This document shows positions 24,935 through 33,724 of a stretch of 64,000 nt of DNA, piece by piece. A program made the translations under genes and the position numbers. The notes beneath the pieces are model-generated. The model had not been told where the DNA came from. It saw nothing but the letters and a program-made list of their open reading frames with translations, and did not search any database. Location of the stretch: positions 18,207 through 82,206 of the forward strand of contig CAYPEK010000006.1 of NCBI GenBank assembly GCA_964409645.1, in the 5' to 3' direction. Numbering within the stretch: the first letter of the stretch is position 1; the number at the start of each line of letters is the position of its first letter. The stretch comes from CAYPEK01 sp964409645 (GTDB taxonomy: Bacteria > UBP15 > UBA6099).

Positions 24935-25678
24935 TCAGTCCTGTTTTTTCTCCTCCGCGAGTTTGGCGAGTCTGCCGTCCCAATACCTGTTCGCTTCGCT
25001 GATGTAGAGGTCGTGAGGGACGAGCGGCCTGTCGAGCGCCGCTTTCGTTTCGTCCGAAAGAGCGCCGTTTTCAACCACCTCGCGACCGGCTTTTTCCACT
25101 ATTTTCAGGTATGCATCGATGATCGGGCCGAGCGGCGTATTCTCCATGTTTTTCATCAGGATGCCCCCTCCCCTGTAAATCTCCGCGAGCACTTTGCCGT
25201 GAATCTGCCGCGCGATCCTGTGGAACGAGAGACTTATGACCTGAAAATGGGACTGCTCAGGATAGCCGCAAGTCGATATGACAACGAAGCGTAGTTCTTT
25301 ATCTCCCTTTTTTACATGCCGCGACTCGCCGAGTTCGTCTTTTTCGATGTGGCAGTCCGCGGTGGGCGTCAGGCGGTCTAGAAAGTTCTTCATGACGCCG
25401 CTCACATTGTCGAGATAGACCGGCGTGGCAAATACCGCGATGTCTGATTCGAGAGCCTTGTCGAGCAGTTCTTTCATGTCGTCCTTGATCGCGCAGATGC
25501 CGGGAGTTTTCGCCCAGCAGGACATGCAGGCAATGCACGGCTTGATGTTTTTGCGCGCGAGGAAGACAGATTCGACGTCGGCGCCGGCGGTTTGCGCTCC
25601 TTTTGCAAACGCGTCAACGACTACCTGCGTGTTTCCGCTTCCCGCGTGAGGGCTTGAGTTGAATACGGTTATTTTCAT
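24935..25678 (-). CDS. Flavodoxin-fold NAD(P)H-dependent FMN reductase family protein
   Basis: This 247-residue protein has the flavodoxin-like FMN site: N-terminal NSSPHAGSGNT phosphate loop, FATPVYLDNVSGVMKNFLDR (about 85-104) around the isoalloxazine, and STCGYPEQ later. A C-x2-C-x7-C run (KPCIACMSCWAKTPGIC, about 46-62) just after the second strand is the mark of iron-sulfur flavoprotein-like members, although the spacing differs from the compact archaeal motif, so cluster binding is possible and not proven. It is transcribed alone towards the MFS gene. Substrate unknown; electron transfer or quinone/disulfide reduction is plausible. Confidence 0.85.
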   Translation of the reverse strand: MKITVFNSSPHAGSGNTQVVVDAFAKGAQTAGADVESVFLARKNIKPCIACMSCWAKTPGICAIKDDMKELLDKALESDIAVFATPVYLDNVSGVMKNFLDRLTPTADCHIEKDELGESRHVKKGDKELRFVVISTCGYPEQSHFQVISLSFHRIARQIHGKVLAEIYRGGGILMKNMENTPLGPIIDAYLKIVEKAGREVVENGALSDETKAALDRPLVPHDLYISEANRYWDGRLAKLAEEKKQD

Positions 25679-25744
25679 TGATCGCTCCTGTCAGATATGT
25701 TGAGAAAGATTGTACCACAAAGTAGTCATGCCGCGCTTGCTTGT

Positions 25745-25805
25745 GCTGAGTAAAATCATCAGGAACTCCTTCAAACAAACTCGATGACGGCACAGAATTC
25801 GTGGA
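25745..25805. repeat. Partial diverged copy of the palindromic element end
   Basis: ATCAGGAAC followed by ACTCGATGACGGCACAGAATT resembles the right end of the inverted-repeat element at 24884-24912 (ATCAGGAAC, TTCGAGGATGGCACAAAATT), with a short insertion between the two blocks. The gap 25679-25930 otherwise holds nothing recognisable apart from AT-rich sequence before the radical SAM gene. Confidence 0.4.
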
Positions 25806-25930
25806 TAGCCGCAAAATGGAATGAAAAGGCATTTTATTGCATTTTCCGGATTCGTGATTATTTATATTCTATAGTTATCATTAACCGGAGAGCGCGGCGG
25901 CGGACACGCTGTGCCGCGCGGCGAGACAGT

Positions 25931-27358
25931 TTGAAAATAAGATTCGTTCACATACCGAAAAAGATATACCGGCGAGGCAAGCTCGCGGGATATTTCATAA
26001 CGATCATGCCGCTGGGACTGCTGCCGATGGCGGAGATACTGAAGCGAGACGGTCACGACGTCGAGATCGCGCACGCCGGAAACGAGGAGCAGTTCGACGC
26101 CGGATTCAGCGTGGAGAAATATGTGGAGGACGAAGGCGCGGAGCTTGTGTGCCTGCCGCTGCACTGGCACCAGCAGACGTACGAGGTGCGTGAGGCGCTG
26201 AAGAGGATCAAGGTTCGCACGCCGAAAGTGAAAACCGTTCTCGGCGGGCTGACCGCGTCGTGGTTTGCCGCCGACATAATCAATGAATGGCCGGAAGCGG
26301 ATTACGTGATCCGTGGCGAGGGCGAGAAGCCGCTGAAGGAACTCGCGGAGGCGCTCGCGGAGGGAAAGAAGGATTTGAGCGGCGTTCCGAACCTCGTGTG
26401 GCGAAAGAGAGGCCGGACGACAGAGAACAAGGAGATATACGTCGCGGGGCCGGGCGATCTCGCGGAACTGGTATTCACGGACAGGTCGCTGATACGCAAC
26501 CATGAGAAATACACGGCGCACTATTACTCTAACCCGGAGAAGGAAAAAACGGGCGAGTCGTTCCACCACCCGCTGCACTATCTCTACATAGGGCGCGGAT
26601 GCACGGCGGACTGCGCATTCTGCGGAGGCGGCGTCGGAGCGCACAAGCTGATAGCGAACCGGGACGGAGCAATCTTCCGCGATCCCGACGCCGTTTACGA
26701 AGACATTAAGACAACGTACGAGAAATACGGGATAACCGATTTTTACGCGTGCTTCAATCCACCGGGAACGGACAACGGTTATTTCACGCGCCTCTTCGAC
26801 AGGATCGGTCGCTCCGGGATGGACGTCTCGATGGTTTTCGAATATTACAACGGCGTGCCGGATGAGGCGTTCATTGAAGCATTCGCATCCGCGTTCAATA
26901 AGTCGGAATCACGGATAGCGTTTTCGCCGACGTCGTTCAGCGATGAGTGGCGGCCTTGTTTTTATCCGCCGGGGATAACAGACACGGAGCTTGAGACGGC
27001 AGTGAAAAACATCTCGAAGCATGGGATTCAAACGCTCCTCTACTATGCGCTTCTGCCGAGCGAAACGGAGGGCGACATCCACGACGGATTGAGTCACGCG
27101 ATGGATTTGCGAAAGAGACACGCGTCCACGATGAGGATATTCCCAATCGAGATGGAACCGGCGTCGCCGTGGTCGCTCGCGCCGAAGAAATACGGCATTT
27201 CGCTGAAACGCAAAACGCTCGCGGACTATCTCGAACATCACGCGCGGGGCACGGACGGATTCGCGAAGTCGGACCTCGGATACTCATTCCCCGGCTTCGG
27301 GTCGAGCAAGCAGGTGTTCGACCTGCTGGCGAGATTCACCACCCGGCTGTACGAATGA
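25931..27358 (+). CDS. B12-binding-domain radical SAM protein
   Basis: A 475-residue class B-type radical SAM protein. The N-terminal half has a cobalamin-binding-like Rossmann domain (GLLPMAEILKRDGHDVEIAHAG; VLGGLTASWFA; ADYVIRGEGEKPL), and the centre has the cluster motif C224-x3-C228-x2-C231 (RGCTADCAFCGGG). The DxHxxG cobalamin-ligand histidine is not obvious, so cobalamin may bind base-off without it or not at all. Catalysis may be a methylation, ring rearrangement or oxidation; the substrate is unknown. The frame is open back to ATG 25784, but those 49 codons look non-coding, and TTG 25931 (LKIRFVHIPKK) matches where such proteins start. Start uncertain. Confidence 0.82.
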   Translation: MKIRFVHIPKKIYRRGKLAGYFITIMPLGLLPMAEILKRDGHDVEIAHAGNEEQFDAGFSVEKYVEDEGAELVCLPLHWHQQTYEVREALKRIKVRTPKVKTVLGGLTASWFAADIINEWPEADYVIRGEGEKPLKELAEALAEGKKDLSGVPNLVWRKRGRTTENKEIYVAGPGDLAELVFTDRSLIRNHEKYTAHYYSNPEKEKTGESFHHPLHYLYIGRGCTADCAFCGGGVGAHKLIANRDGAIFRDPDAVYEDIKTTYEKYGITDFYACFNPPGTDNGYFTRLFDRIGRSGMDVSMVFEYYNGVPDEAFIEAFASAFNKSESRIAFSPTSFSDEWRPCFYPPGITDTELETAVKNISKHGIQTLLYYALLPSETEGDIHDGLSHAMDLRKRHASTMRIFPIEMEPASPWSLAPKKYGISLKRKTLADYLEHHARGTDGFAKSDLGYSFPGFGSSKQVFDLLARFTTRLYE

Positions 27359-27426
27359 GGCGAAGTCCGAAAAAAACAAATGCGAAACAAAGCATAAAGA
27401 CTTGCGGAAAAGAGAATACAACGACA

Positions 27427-29151
27427 ATGGCGACAGAGAATAACGTTTTTTCAAAGCGACTTGCGGCGGCGGCCATCCTGATTCCGGTAGCGGCGGCCGT
27501 GCTGGTGTTCTTCAACTCTCTTAACGGCAATTTCGTTTACGACGACAACTCAATCGTCGTGAACCAGCCGCTTGTGAAGGACCTCTCCGCGCTGGGCATT
27601 GCGGATATTTTCACCCACAAGGACCTCAGCCGCTCCTCGCCGCACTACCTCCCGGTCAGGCTTATCAGCTATGCGATCGATTACCGCTTATGGAAACTGA
27701 ATCCGCTCGGATTCCACCTGACGAACCTGTTTCTACATGTGCTGAATGTCATCTTCGCGACACTATTCGTTGCGTCGGCGGCAGCGGCGGCCGGGATCAA
27801 GGAAAGGAAGAACGTATGGCTTGCGGCCGGAGCAACGGGACTCCTGTTCGCGGTGCATCCGCTGCAATCGGAAAGCGTTGCATGGGTATCTGGCCGCAAG
27901 GAACTGCTGTGCACGGGTTTTCTGCTGTGCGCGGCTCTTTGCTATCTGTCGTCGCTGAGACGTCCAGTCTCTAAGAAAACCGACTGGGCAATCCCGTCGG
28001 GTCTCGTGTTTTTCACGTTGGGAATACTCTCGAAAGCGACGGCGGCGGCGTTTCCGCTCGCGCTTGTTGGGTTCGAAATTTTCATGCAGCCCGGAGAAGG
28101 CCGCGCGAAGACGGCTCAGAGAGCCAAACGGTTTGTGCCGTTCCTCATTGTGGATGCCGTCATCGTTTATATCGACATGAAATACTCGGCACAGGCCGGG
28201 ATGATAAAAGAAGTAGCCTCAGGCTCGCTTGCGGCACACTACCTGACGTGCGCCGCCACTCCGCTGCTTTACATAGGCAAAGCGTTCTGGCCCGCGAAAC
28301 TGAGCGTGGAGTACGGAACAGCACTGAGTCGTGGAGAGTTGATGCGGCTCGCACCGGCGGCGGTTTTGTTCTGGGGAGGGCTGGTGTTGTTATGGACGAA
28401 ATACAGGAAGAGACAAGGCGCCGCGGCGGCGCTGGCCGCGTGGGCGGTCGCGGGGCTGCTGCCGGTTATCAATCTCGTACCCTCGACAAAACTGATAGCG
28501 GACAGGTATTTCTACCTGCCGTCGATCGGGCTGTTCGGGGCGTTGTGTATTGCTATTGCGCAAATCAAAGGAAAAGCGCCGAGGATCGCCACAGCCGTTA
28601 TTCTTGTCGCCGCGGCGTGCGCTTTCGGGTTCCGCGCGGCGGAGCGGAACTTAGACTGGCGGAATGAGATGACGCTCTGGAGTTCAGCGATGCGTTTCGA
28701 GCCCGATCATCCTCTGGTGCTCCAGAATCTAGCGTACGCATATTATCTTGATAAAGATTACGTGAAGGCGGAAAAATATTACAAAGCCTCCATAAAAAGA
28801 GATCCGAAAAATGTGCCCGCATACGTCAACCTCGCCGTTCTGGAGTACGTGGCATGGAAACGCACGGACGAAACCATATCTCTTTTGCAGCAGGCGGTGC
28901 GTCTGGACCCGAAGAACATTCCGGCAAGGATAAATCTGGCTATGGCTTACTATTCAAGCGGAGAATTTCAGGCCGCCGTGGATGAAATGATAAGCGCGAT
29001 AGACAATGATCCCGGAAATATTCTTCTCGTCAGGAAGTTGTACGTTTTGACAAATACGCTGAAAAGCAAACATTTAAGATTTGTCATTCCGAAGGAAACC
29101 ATAGACCGCATAAACGCACTTATAAAAGATTCACAAAAGAAGAAACGCTGA
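27427..29151 (+). CDS. TMTC-like membrane glycosyltransferase-type protein with TPRs
   Basis: The 574-residue protein has an N-terminal membrane half with about ten hydrophobic segments and the GT-C-like first loop FVYDDNSIVVNQP, whose acidic DD is typical of O-mannosyltransferase/TMTC proteins. LLFAVHPLQSESVAWVSGRKELLC and NLVPSTKLIADRYFYLPSIG are also typical of TPR-containing TMTC/DUF1736 proteins. About four C-terminal TPRs follow (from about residue 430). It probably transfers a sugar from a lipid carrier on the outer face of the inner membrane. The open frame begins upstream inside the radical SAM gene; ATG 27427 is the only start that gives the membrane N-terminus. It lies 68 bases after that gene. 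Confidence 0.85.
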   Translation: MATENNVFSKRLAAAAILIPVAAAVLVFFNSLNGNFVYDDNSIVVNQPLVKDLSALGIADIFTHKDLSRSSPHYLPVRLISYAIDYRLWKLNPLGFHLTNLFLHVLNVIFATLFVASAAAAAGIKERKNVWLAAGATGLLFAVHPLQSESVAWVSGRKELLCTGFLLCAALCYLSSLRRPVSKKTDWAIPSGLVFFTLGILSKATAAAFPLALVGFEIFMQPGEGRAKTAQRAKRFVPFLIVDAVIVYIDMKYSAQAGMIKEVASGSLAAHYLTCAATPLLYIGKAFWPAKLSVEYGTALSRGELMRLAPAAVLFWGGLVLLWTKYRKRQGAAAALAAWAVAGLLPVINLVPSTKLIADRYFYLPSIGLFGALCIAIAQIKGKAPRIATAVILVAAACAFGFRAAERNLDWRNEMTLWSSAMRFEPDHPLVLQNLAYAYYLDKDYVKAEKYYKASIKRDPKNVPAYVNLAVLEYVAWKRTDETISLLQQAVRLDPKNIPARINLAMAYYSSGEFQAAVDEMISAIDNDPGNILLVRKLYVLTNTLKSKHLRFVIPKETIDRINALIKDSQKKKR

Positions 29152-29220
29152 AGCGCGGCGGATTGAGAAAGACAGCGCCGTTTTTATAATACGAAGTGGA
29201 GAACGTCGGGTTCGGCGTAT

Positions 29221-30279
29221 ATGAAAAAAGAAAAAAGCAAATCGGGTATCAGCAGACGGCAGTTTCTCGGCGGCGCAGGCGCGGCGTTGATCGGGCTCGC
29301 CGCTCTGCCCGAAATCGGCCGCGTGTTCGGAGTTGATACAGCGGGCGCCGCTCTGTCCGAAAATTCAAAAAGCAAAACGAAACCGGGCGGACGCGGTGTT
29401 GTAGTGATCGCCCGAGACAAAAGCATCTGGGACGGCGACAAACTTAATCGCGATAAGGTAAATAACCTAGTTTTCAAGGCGGTGCGCGCCCTCTCGGGAG
29501 CGTCCGGCGACGAAGCCGCATGGAAAACATTTTTCGACAGCGGCGATTCGGTGTCCATCAAGATGAACTGCATCGGCGGGAAATGGATGTCAACGACTCC
29601 CGCTGTGACGGAGGCGATAATCACGGGCATCCTACTCGCGGGCGTGCAGCCGCGAAAGGTGATGGCGTGGGACCGCACTCAATGGGAAGTCCGCAACGCC
29701 GGTTACAAATACGGAAGCGACAAACGCGGCGTGCGTTTTATAGCGACGGACGACGACGATATCAGATACGAAGGTGATCTCTCCACGTGGGGCGAGGTCG
29801 GCTCGCTCGTAAGCAGAATCGCGGCGCGGCTCAGCACGGCGATGGTGAACGCGCCCGTGCTGAAGGACCACGATATGACAGGCATTTCCTGCGCGCTGAA
29901 GAATTGGTACGGGGCAATCAACAACCCGAACAAGCTGCACGAGAATGCGTGCGATCCGTACATCGCCGACCTCAACATGCTGCCCGTGTTCCGTGACAAG
30001 ACGAAGCTGATCGTCTGCGACGCGACCACCGGCCAGTACAACGGCGGACCGTCGCACAAGCCGAAATATACGTGGCGTTACTCAGGTGTGATAGCCGGGA
30101 CGGACCCGGTGGCAGTGGACACGGTTGCGCATCGGATAATCGAGGATAAGCGAAAAGCGGAAGGCTTGAAATCGCTGAAAGCCGAGGGCCGCCCGCCGAC
30201 ATTTCTCCAAACAGCCGGCGACGGCAGGCACAAGCTCGGCGAGAACCGCTATGAAAAGATCAGGATCATCGAAGTGTGA
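29221..30279 (+). CDS. Tat-exported DUF362 protein
   Basis: A DUF362 protein of 352 residues with a twin-arginine leader, SRRQFL at 11-16, followed by a hydrophobic stretch (about 17-36). DUF362 motifs are DSVSIKMNCIGGKWMSTTPAVTEAI near residue 110, NAPVLKDHDMTGISCALKNWYGAI near 220 and VIAGTDPVAVDTVA near 285. The biochemical role of the family is not established; many members carry iron-sulfur clusters, though this one has few cysteines. Its 3' end overlaps the start of the radical SAM gene by 29 bases in another frame, so the two are translationally coupled, and a second DUF362 gene follows. The function may be linked to that radical SAM enzyme. Confidence 0.87.
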   Translation: MKKEKSKSGISRRQFLGGAGAALIGLAALPEIGRVFGVDTAGAALSENSKSKTKPGGRGVVVIARDKSIWDGDKLNRDKVNNLVFKAVRALSGASGDEAAWKTFFDSGDSVSIKMNCIGGKWMSTTPAVTEAIITGILLAGVQPRKVMAWDRTQWEVRNAGYKYGSDKRGVRFIATDDDDIRYEGDLSTWGEVGSLVSRIAARLSTAMVNAPVLKDHDMTGISCALKNWYGAINNPNKLHENACDPYIADLNMLPVFRDKTKLIVCDATTGQYNGGPSHKPKYTWRYSGVIAGTDPVAVDTVAHRIIEDKRKAEGLKSLKAEGRPPTFLQTAGDGRHKLGENRYEKIRIIEV

Positions 30280-31438
30280 AGCAGGCCCGTGCGAGTCGGA
30301 CGCGGGGATGACGCGGCGCGAGTTCATGGGACTCTGCGCGTGCGCCTGCGCGCTTCCCGCGGCCGCCGTGCTGCTGTCCGCCGCGGAACCCGCTTTTGCC
30401 AAACCGCAATCCACACCGTCACGCGGCACTGAGCATGAAGTAGCCTTTTACGACAAGCTGCCGGAAAAGATGATCCGCTGCCAGATATGCCCGAAGAAAT
30501 GCAGGGTCGGCGACGCCGAACGCGGCTTCTGCGGCAACAAGGAAAACCACAGCGGAAAATACGTGACGCTCGCCTACGGCAATCCGTGTTCGGTGAACAA
30601 CGACCCGATCGAGAAGAAGCCGCTGTTCCACTTTCTGCCGGGGACGACTGCGTTCTCGCTCGCGGCGGCAGGCTGCAACTTCGACTGTAAATTCTGCCAG
30701 AACTGGGAGATATCGCAGTCGCGGCCGGAGCAGACACGCACTTACGACCTGTCCCCCACGCGCGTTGCCGAGGTGACTAAGCAGGCCGGAAGCAAGACGA
30801 TCGCTTACACGTACAGCGAGCCGGTGGTTTTTTACGAATATATGTACGACTGCGCGGCGGCAGGCCGGAAGAGCGGGCTGCGCAGCGTGATGATCTCGAA
30901 CGGTTACATCAACCCGAAGCCGATGAAGAAACTCTGCGGTGTGCTCGACGCTGTGAAGATCGACTTCAAGGCATTCACGGAGGATTTTTACGCGAAGCAA
31001 TGCCTCGGCCACCTTCAGCCGGTGCTGGACACGCTTGTGTTGCTGAAAAGCGAGGATATATGGTTCGAGATGGTTGTACTCATCGTTCCGGGGCTCAACG
31101 ACAAGGCGTCCGAATTTAAAGATATGGCGCAATGGATTGTGAAGAATCTCGGCAAGGACGTCCCGATTCATTTCTCGCGGTTTCACCCGATGTACAAGCT
31201 CAAAAACCTGTCGCCGACACCGATAGAAACGCTCGAAACGGCGTACTCGGCCTGCAAGAAAGCCGGGCTGAATTACGTCTATCTCGGAAACGTGCCCGGT
31301 CACAAAGCGGAGAGCACGTACTGCCCGAAGTGCGGCAAGCCGGTGATTCAGCGCTATGGATATGTGGTTCAGGCGATCAACATGACCGGTGGACGCTGCA
31401 TGTTCTGCAAGACGCCGATCCCCGGCGTATGGTCGTGA
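30251..31438 (+). CDS. AmrS-like radical SAM enzyme with Tat-type leader
   Basis: The 395-residue protein matches the radical SAM component of the AmmeMemoRadiSam system, a pyruvate formate-lyase activase relative. It has a leading cysteine group (C77, C80, C84, C94), the cluster motif C142-x3-C146-x2-C149 (CNFDCKFCQNWEISQ), and the C-terminal zinc-ribbon with the characteristic ending GGRCMFCKTPIPGVW. At the N-terminus there is a twin-arginine-like leader, MTRREF (20-25) with a hydrophobic, Ala/Cys-rich stretch to AFA (50). Neither AMMECR1 nor Memo genes are adjacent. ATG 30251 overlaps the preceding DUF362 gene; ATG 30308 is a possible start that would put the RR motif at the very N-terminus. 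Confidence 0.9.
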   Translation: MKRSGSSKCEAGPCESDAGMTRREFMGLCACACALPAAAVLLSAAEPAFAKPQSTPSRGTEHEVAFYDKLPEKMIRCQICPKKCRVGDAERGFCGNKENHSGKYVTLAYGNPCSVNNDPIEKKPLFHFLPGTTAFSLAAAGCNFDCKFCQNWEISQSRPEQTRTYDLSPTRVAEVTKQAGSKTIAYTYSEPVVFYEYMYDCAAAGRKSGLRSVMISNGYINPKPMKKLCGVLDAVKIDFKAFTEDFYAKQCLGHLQPVLDTLVLLKSEDIWFEMVVLIVPGLNDKASEFKDMAQWIVKNLGKDVPIHFSRFHPMYKLKNLSPTPIETLETAYSACKKAGLNYVYLGNVPGHKAESTYCPKCGKPVIQRYGYVVQAINMTGGRCMFCKTPIPGVWS

Positions 31439-31506
31439 GCAGCCTCCACAAAGTTTGAACATCTCTGTGCTTTTCGCGGTTGCGCGCGTCTGATAAAATA
31501 AGTCTC

Positions 31507-32664
31507 ATGTCAAAAACAAAAGTAGCTATTGCGAAATGCGGTTCGTATGTACCGGCCGAAGTCTGCGCGGCTGTGGACGCTCTTCTGGCACGGCTCGGAG
31601 GAATCGAGAAGTTTGTGAAACCGGGAATGCGAGTGTTCGTGAAGCCGAACCTGCTTCTGGCCGCATCGCCGAATAAGGCGTGTACAACACATCCGGAAGT
31701 GCTGATAGCGGTGATCAAACGGCTTCAGGCAGCGGGAGCAGAGGTATCGTTCGGCGACTTGCCGGGCGGTTTCCACGCCGGGAGCACGCGGAATGTACAT
31801 CGCACATGTGAGATGACACAGGTCGCGGAGGCAACAGGCGCGGAACTCGTGACGATAGAGAAACACGGGTTCAAAGAGATCGTGATCCCCGGCGCGAAGA
31901 AGATGAAGCGCATCCACGCGCCGCTAAGGCTCGACGAAGCGGACATGATTGTAAATGTCTGCAAGATTAAGACGCACATGCAGACGATGATGACGGGCGC
32001 CGTTAAAAATATGTTCGGGATGACGACGACGCAGGACAGAATTGTGGCGCACAGATTTTCCGGCTACCGAGAATTTTCGGAAGCGCTGGTCGATATTTAC
32101 TCCGGGCTGCCGAAACCGTCGCTCAATATAGCGGACGCGGTGATCGGGATGGAAGGCACCGGTCCGTCGCAGGGCAAACCCGTTAAGCTCGGCTACCTGC
32201 TCGGCTCGGAGGACGCGGTCGCGCTGGACACAGTGGCGGCAGCGGCGATCGGATTCCGGCCGGAGGAGATCGCAATGATCGAGTCGGCGCGGCGGCGCGG
32301 CATCGGCACGGCGCGGATGCACGATATCGAGATCGCCGGCGACTCGCTCGACTCGGTCAAAAAGCGGGTGCGCAGGCCGTCATCGGCGGTGTTCATGATG
32401 ATGCCGGTTCTCACCAACCCGTTCAACGAACTGACAAAGGTGCAGCCGTACATTGCCGCTAAGGAATGCAAGGCTTGCAAGAAATGCGCGGAGGTTTGTC
32501 CCGGCAATGCTATATCTTTTCCCAAACACGCGGGTGTGATAGACGAACGCCGCTGCATCCTCTGTTATTGCTGCCATGAGATATGCCCATACAGCGCGGT
32601 CGAATTGAAGAAGCCGATACTCGTTAAGCTGGCTGAAAGGTTCATATCGCATGAAAGCCGGTAA
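31507..32664 (+). CDS. DUF362 protein with C-terminal ferredoxin domain
   Basis: Second DUF362 protein, 385 residues, cytoplasmic (no leader). The DUF362 core has VFVKPNLLLAASPNKACTTHP, VNVCKIKTHMQTMMTGAVKNMFGM and GSEDAVALDTVAAAAIG. Two [4Fe-4S] motifs follow at the C-terminus, CKACKKCAEVCP and CILCYCCHEICP. Such proteins are annotated as iron-sulfur cluster-binding DUF362 proteins and probably donate electrons or form a scaffold, but no reaction is known. I chose ATG 31507; the frame opens at 31480. It overlaps the PfkB kinase gene by 14 bases. Confidence 0.9.
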   Translation: MSKTKVAIAKCGSYVPAEVCAAVDALLARLGGIEKFVKPGMRVFVKPNLLLAASPNKACTTHPEVLIAVIKRLQAAGAEVSFGDLPGGFHAGSTRNVHRTCEMTQVAEATGAELVTIEKHGFKEIVIPGAKKMKRIHAPLRLDEADMIVNVCKIKTHMQTMMTGAVKNMFGMTTTQDRIVAHRFSGYREFSEALVDIYSGLPKPSLNIADAVIGMEGTGPSQGKPVKLGYLLGSEDAVALDTVAAAAIGFRPEEIAMIESARRRGIGTARMHDIEIAGDSLDSVKKRVRRPSSAVFMMMPVLTNPFNELTKVQPYIAAKECKACKKCAEVCPGNAISFPKHAGVIDERRCILCYCCHEICPYSAVELKKPILVKLAERFISHESR

Positions 32665-33610
32665 TAACGTGACAAATAATAATAACGCGACAGTTTACGA
32701 CTGCGTCGGGCTTGGGTTGTGCGTAGCCGACTACCAGTGTCTGCTCGATCACTATCCGGCAGCGGACGAGAAAACGGTTGCTGTAAAGCATATCCATCAG
32801 GGCGGCGCGCCGGTGGTGACGGCGCTGGTGTCGCTCGGAATATGGGGCCGCAAAACGGCGATGATCGGGATGGCGGGCGACGACGACGACGGCCGTTTCA
32901 TAACGAGTGAGATGGAGAGTTACGGAGTGGATGCGTCGCGCGTGATTCTATCCAAGCACACGGAAACAAAGAAGGCGTTTGTGTGGATAGACGCGTCGAA
33001 AGGCAGCCGCGCGGTGGTGCTCTGCGGCGACCGGTCGCTGCCGCTTCCGGCGCGGGCGGCGGCGGAGAAGGCCCTGCCCCGCTGCCGTGTGTTTCACACT
33101 GACGGGCGCGAGACGGCAGTCGCGATCAAAGCGATGCGGCTCGTCAGGAAACGCGGTGGACAAACAGTGATCGACGCGGGCAGTCCGCGCGAGCGCATGG
33201 ACGAACTGTTCTCGCTCTCGGATCACTTCGTGGCGTCGCACTCGTTCATGCGGAAGTTCTTCGGGGCGGGAATAAAACCTGAAAACGCGCTCGACAAAAT
33301 CCTCGAACGCGGCCCGAAAGTCGCGCTGATCACTCTCGGCGAAAAAGGTTGCATCGGAGCAACCGAGGACGGCATGTTCCGCGTGCCGGGATTCAGCCGC
33401 AAGGGGTTCATCGTGGACACGACCGGCGCGGGCGACGTGTTCCACGGCGGCTATATCCAAGGACTGCTTAGCGGCCTGCCGCCGGAGCGCTGCGCGGAGT
33501 TCGCCAACGCGGCGGCGTTCCTGTCCTGCGGCGAAATCGGCGCACGGGCGGGAATCCCTTCACTCAGGCAGATTACGGCGCTTATCAGAGAACGAAATTC
33601 CAAGAAATAA
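32651..33610 (+). CDS. PfkB-family sugar/nucleoside kinase
   Basis: A ribokinase-fold kinase of 319 residues. The first PfkB region is HQGGAPVVTALVSLGIWGRKTAMIGMAGDDDDG (about 49-81), and the second signature DTTGAGDVFHGGYIQGL (about 256-272) carries the catalytic aspartate. It phosphorylates a sugar or nucleoside hydroxyl with ATP, substrate unknown. The gene overlaps the end of the DUF362-ferredoxin gene, so it belongs to the same operon; whether it acts in the same pathway is open. The glycan-processing protein downstream makes a sugar substrate plausible. Confidence 0.9.
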   Translation: MKAGNNVTNNNNATVYDCVGLGLCVADYQCLLDHYPAADEKTVAVKHIHQGGAPVVTALVSLGIWGRKTAMIGMAGDDDDGRFITSEMESYGVDASRVILSKHTETKKAFVWIDASKGSRAVVLCGDRSLPLPARAAAEKALPRCRVFHTDGRETAVAIKAMRLVRKRGGQTVIDAGSPRERMDELFSLSDHFVASHSFMRKFFGAGIKPENALDKILERGPKVALITLGEKGCIGATEDGMFRVPGFSRKGFIVDTTGAGDVFHGGYIQGLLSGLPPERCAEFANAAAFLSCGEIGARAGIPSLRQITALIRERNSKK

Positions 33611-33666
33611 TCCTCGAACACGTAAGGCGCGTTTCGGTAACTTCATTATTATTGATGCGACGAAAA

Positions 33667-33675
33667 TGATATAAT
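33667..33675 (+). promoter_or_regulatory. Extended -10 element before the glycan-processing gene
   Basis: TGATATAAT (extended -10) lies 50 bases upstream of ATG 33725; no good -35 box is seen. GGAGG is seven bases before the ATG. Confidence 0.45.
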
Positions 33676-33724
33676 TACCACGGCTGAGAAATAATCGGAA
33701 GCATAACGGGGCGGAGGACGGAAT

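Noticed and set aside
25679..25930. Cobalamin riboswitch before the B12-type radical SAM gene
   Set aside because: No conserved B12-box sequence is seen in the gap.
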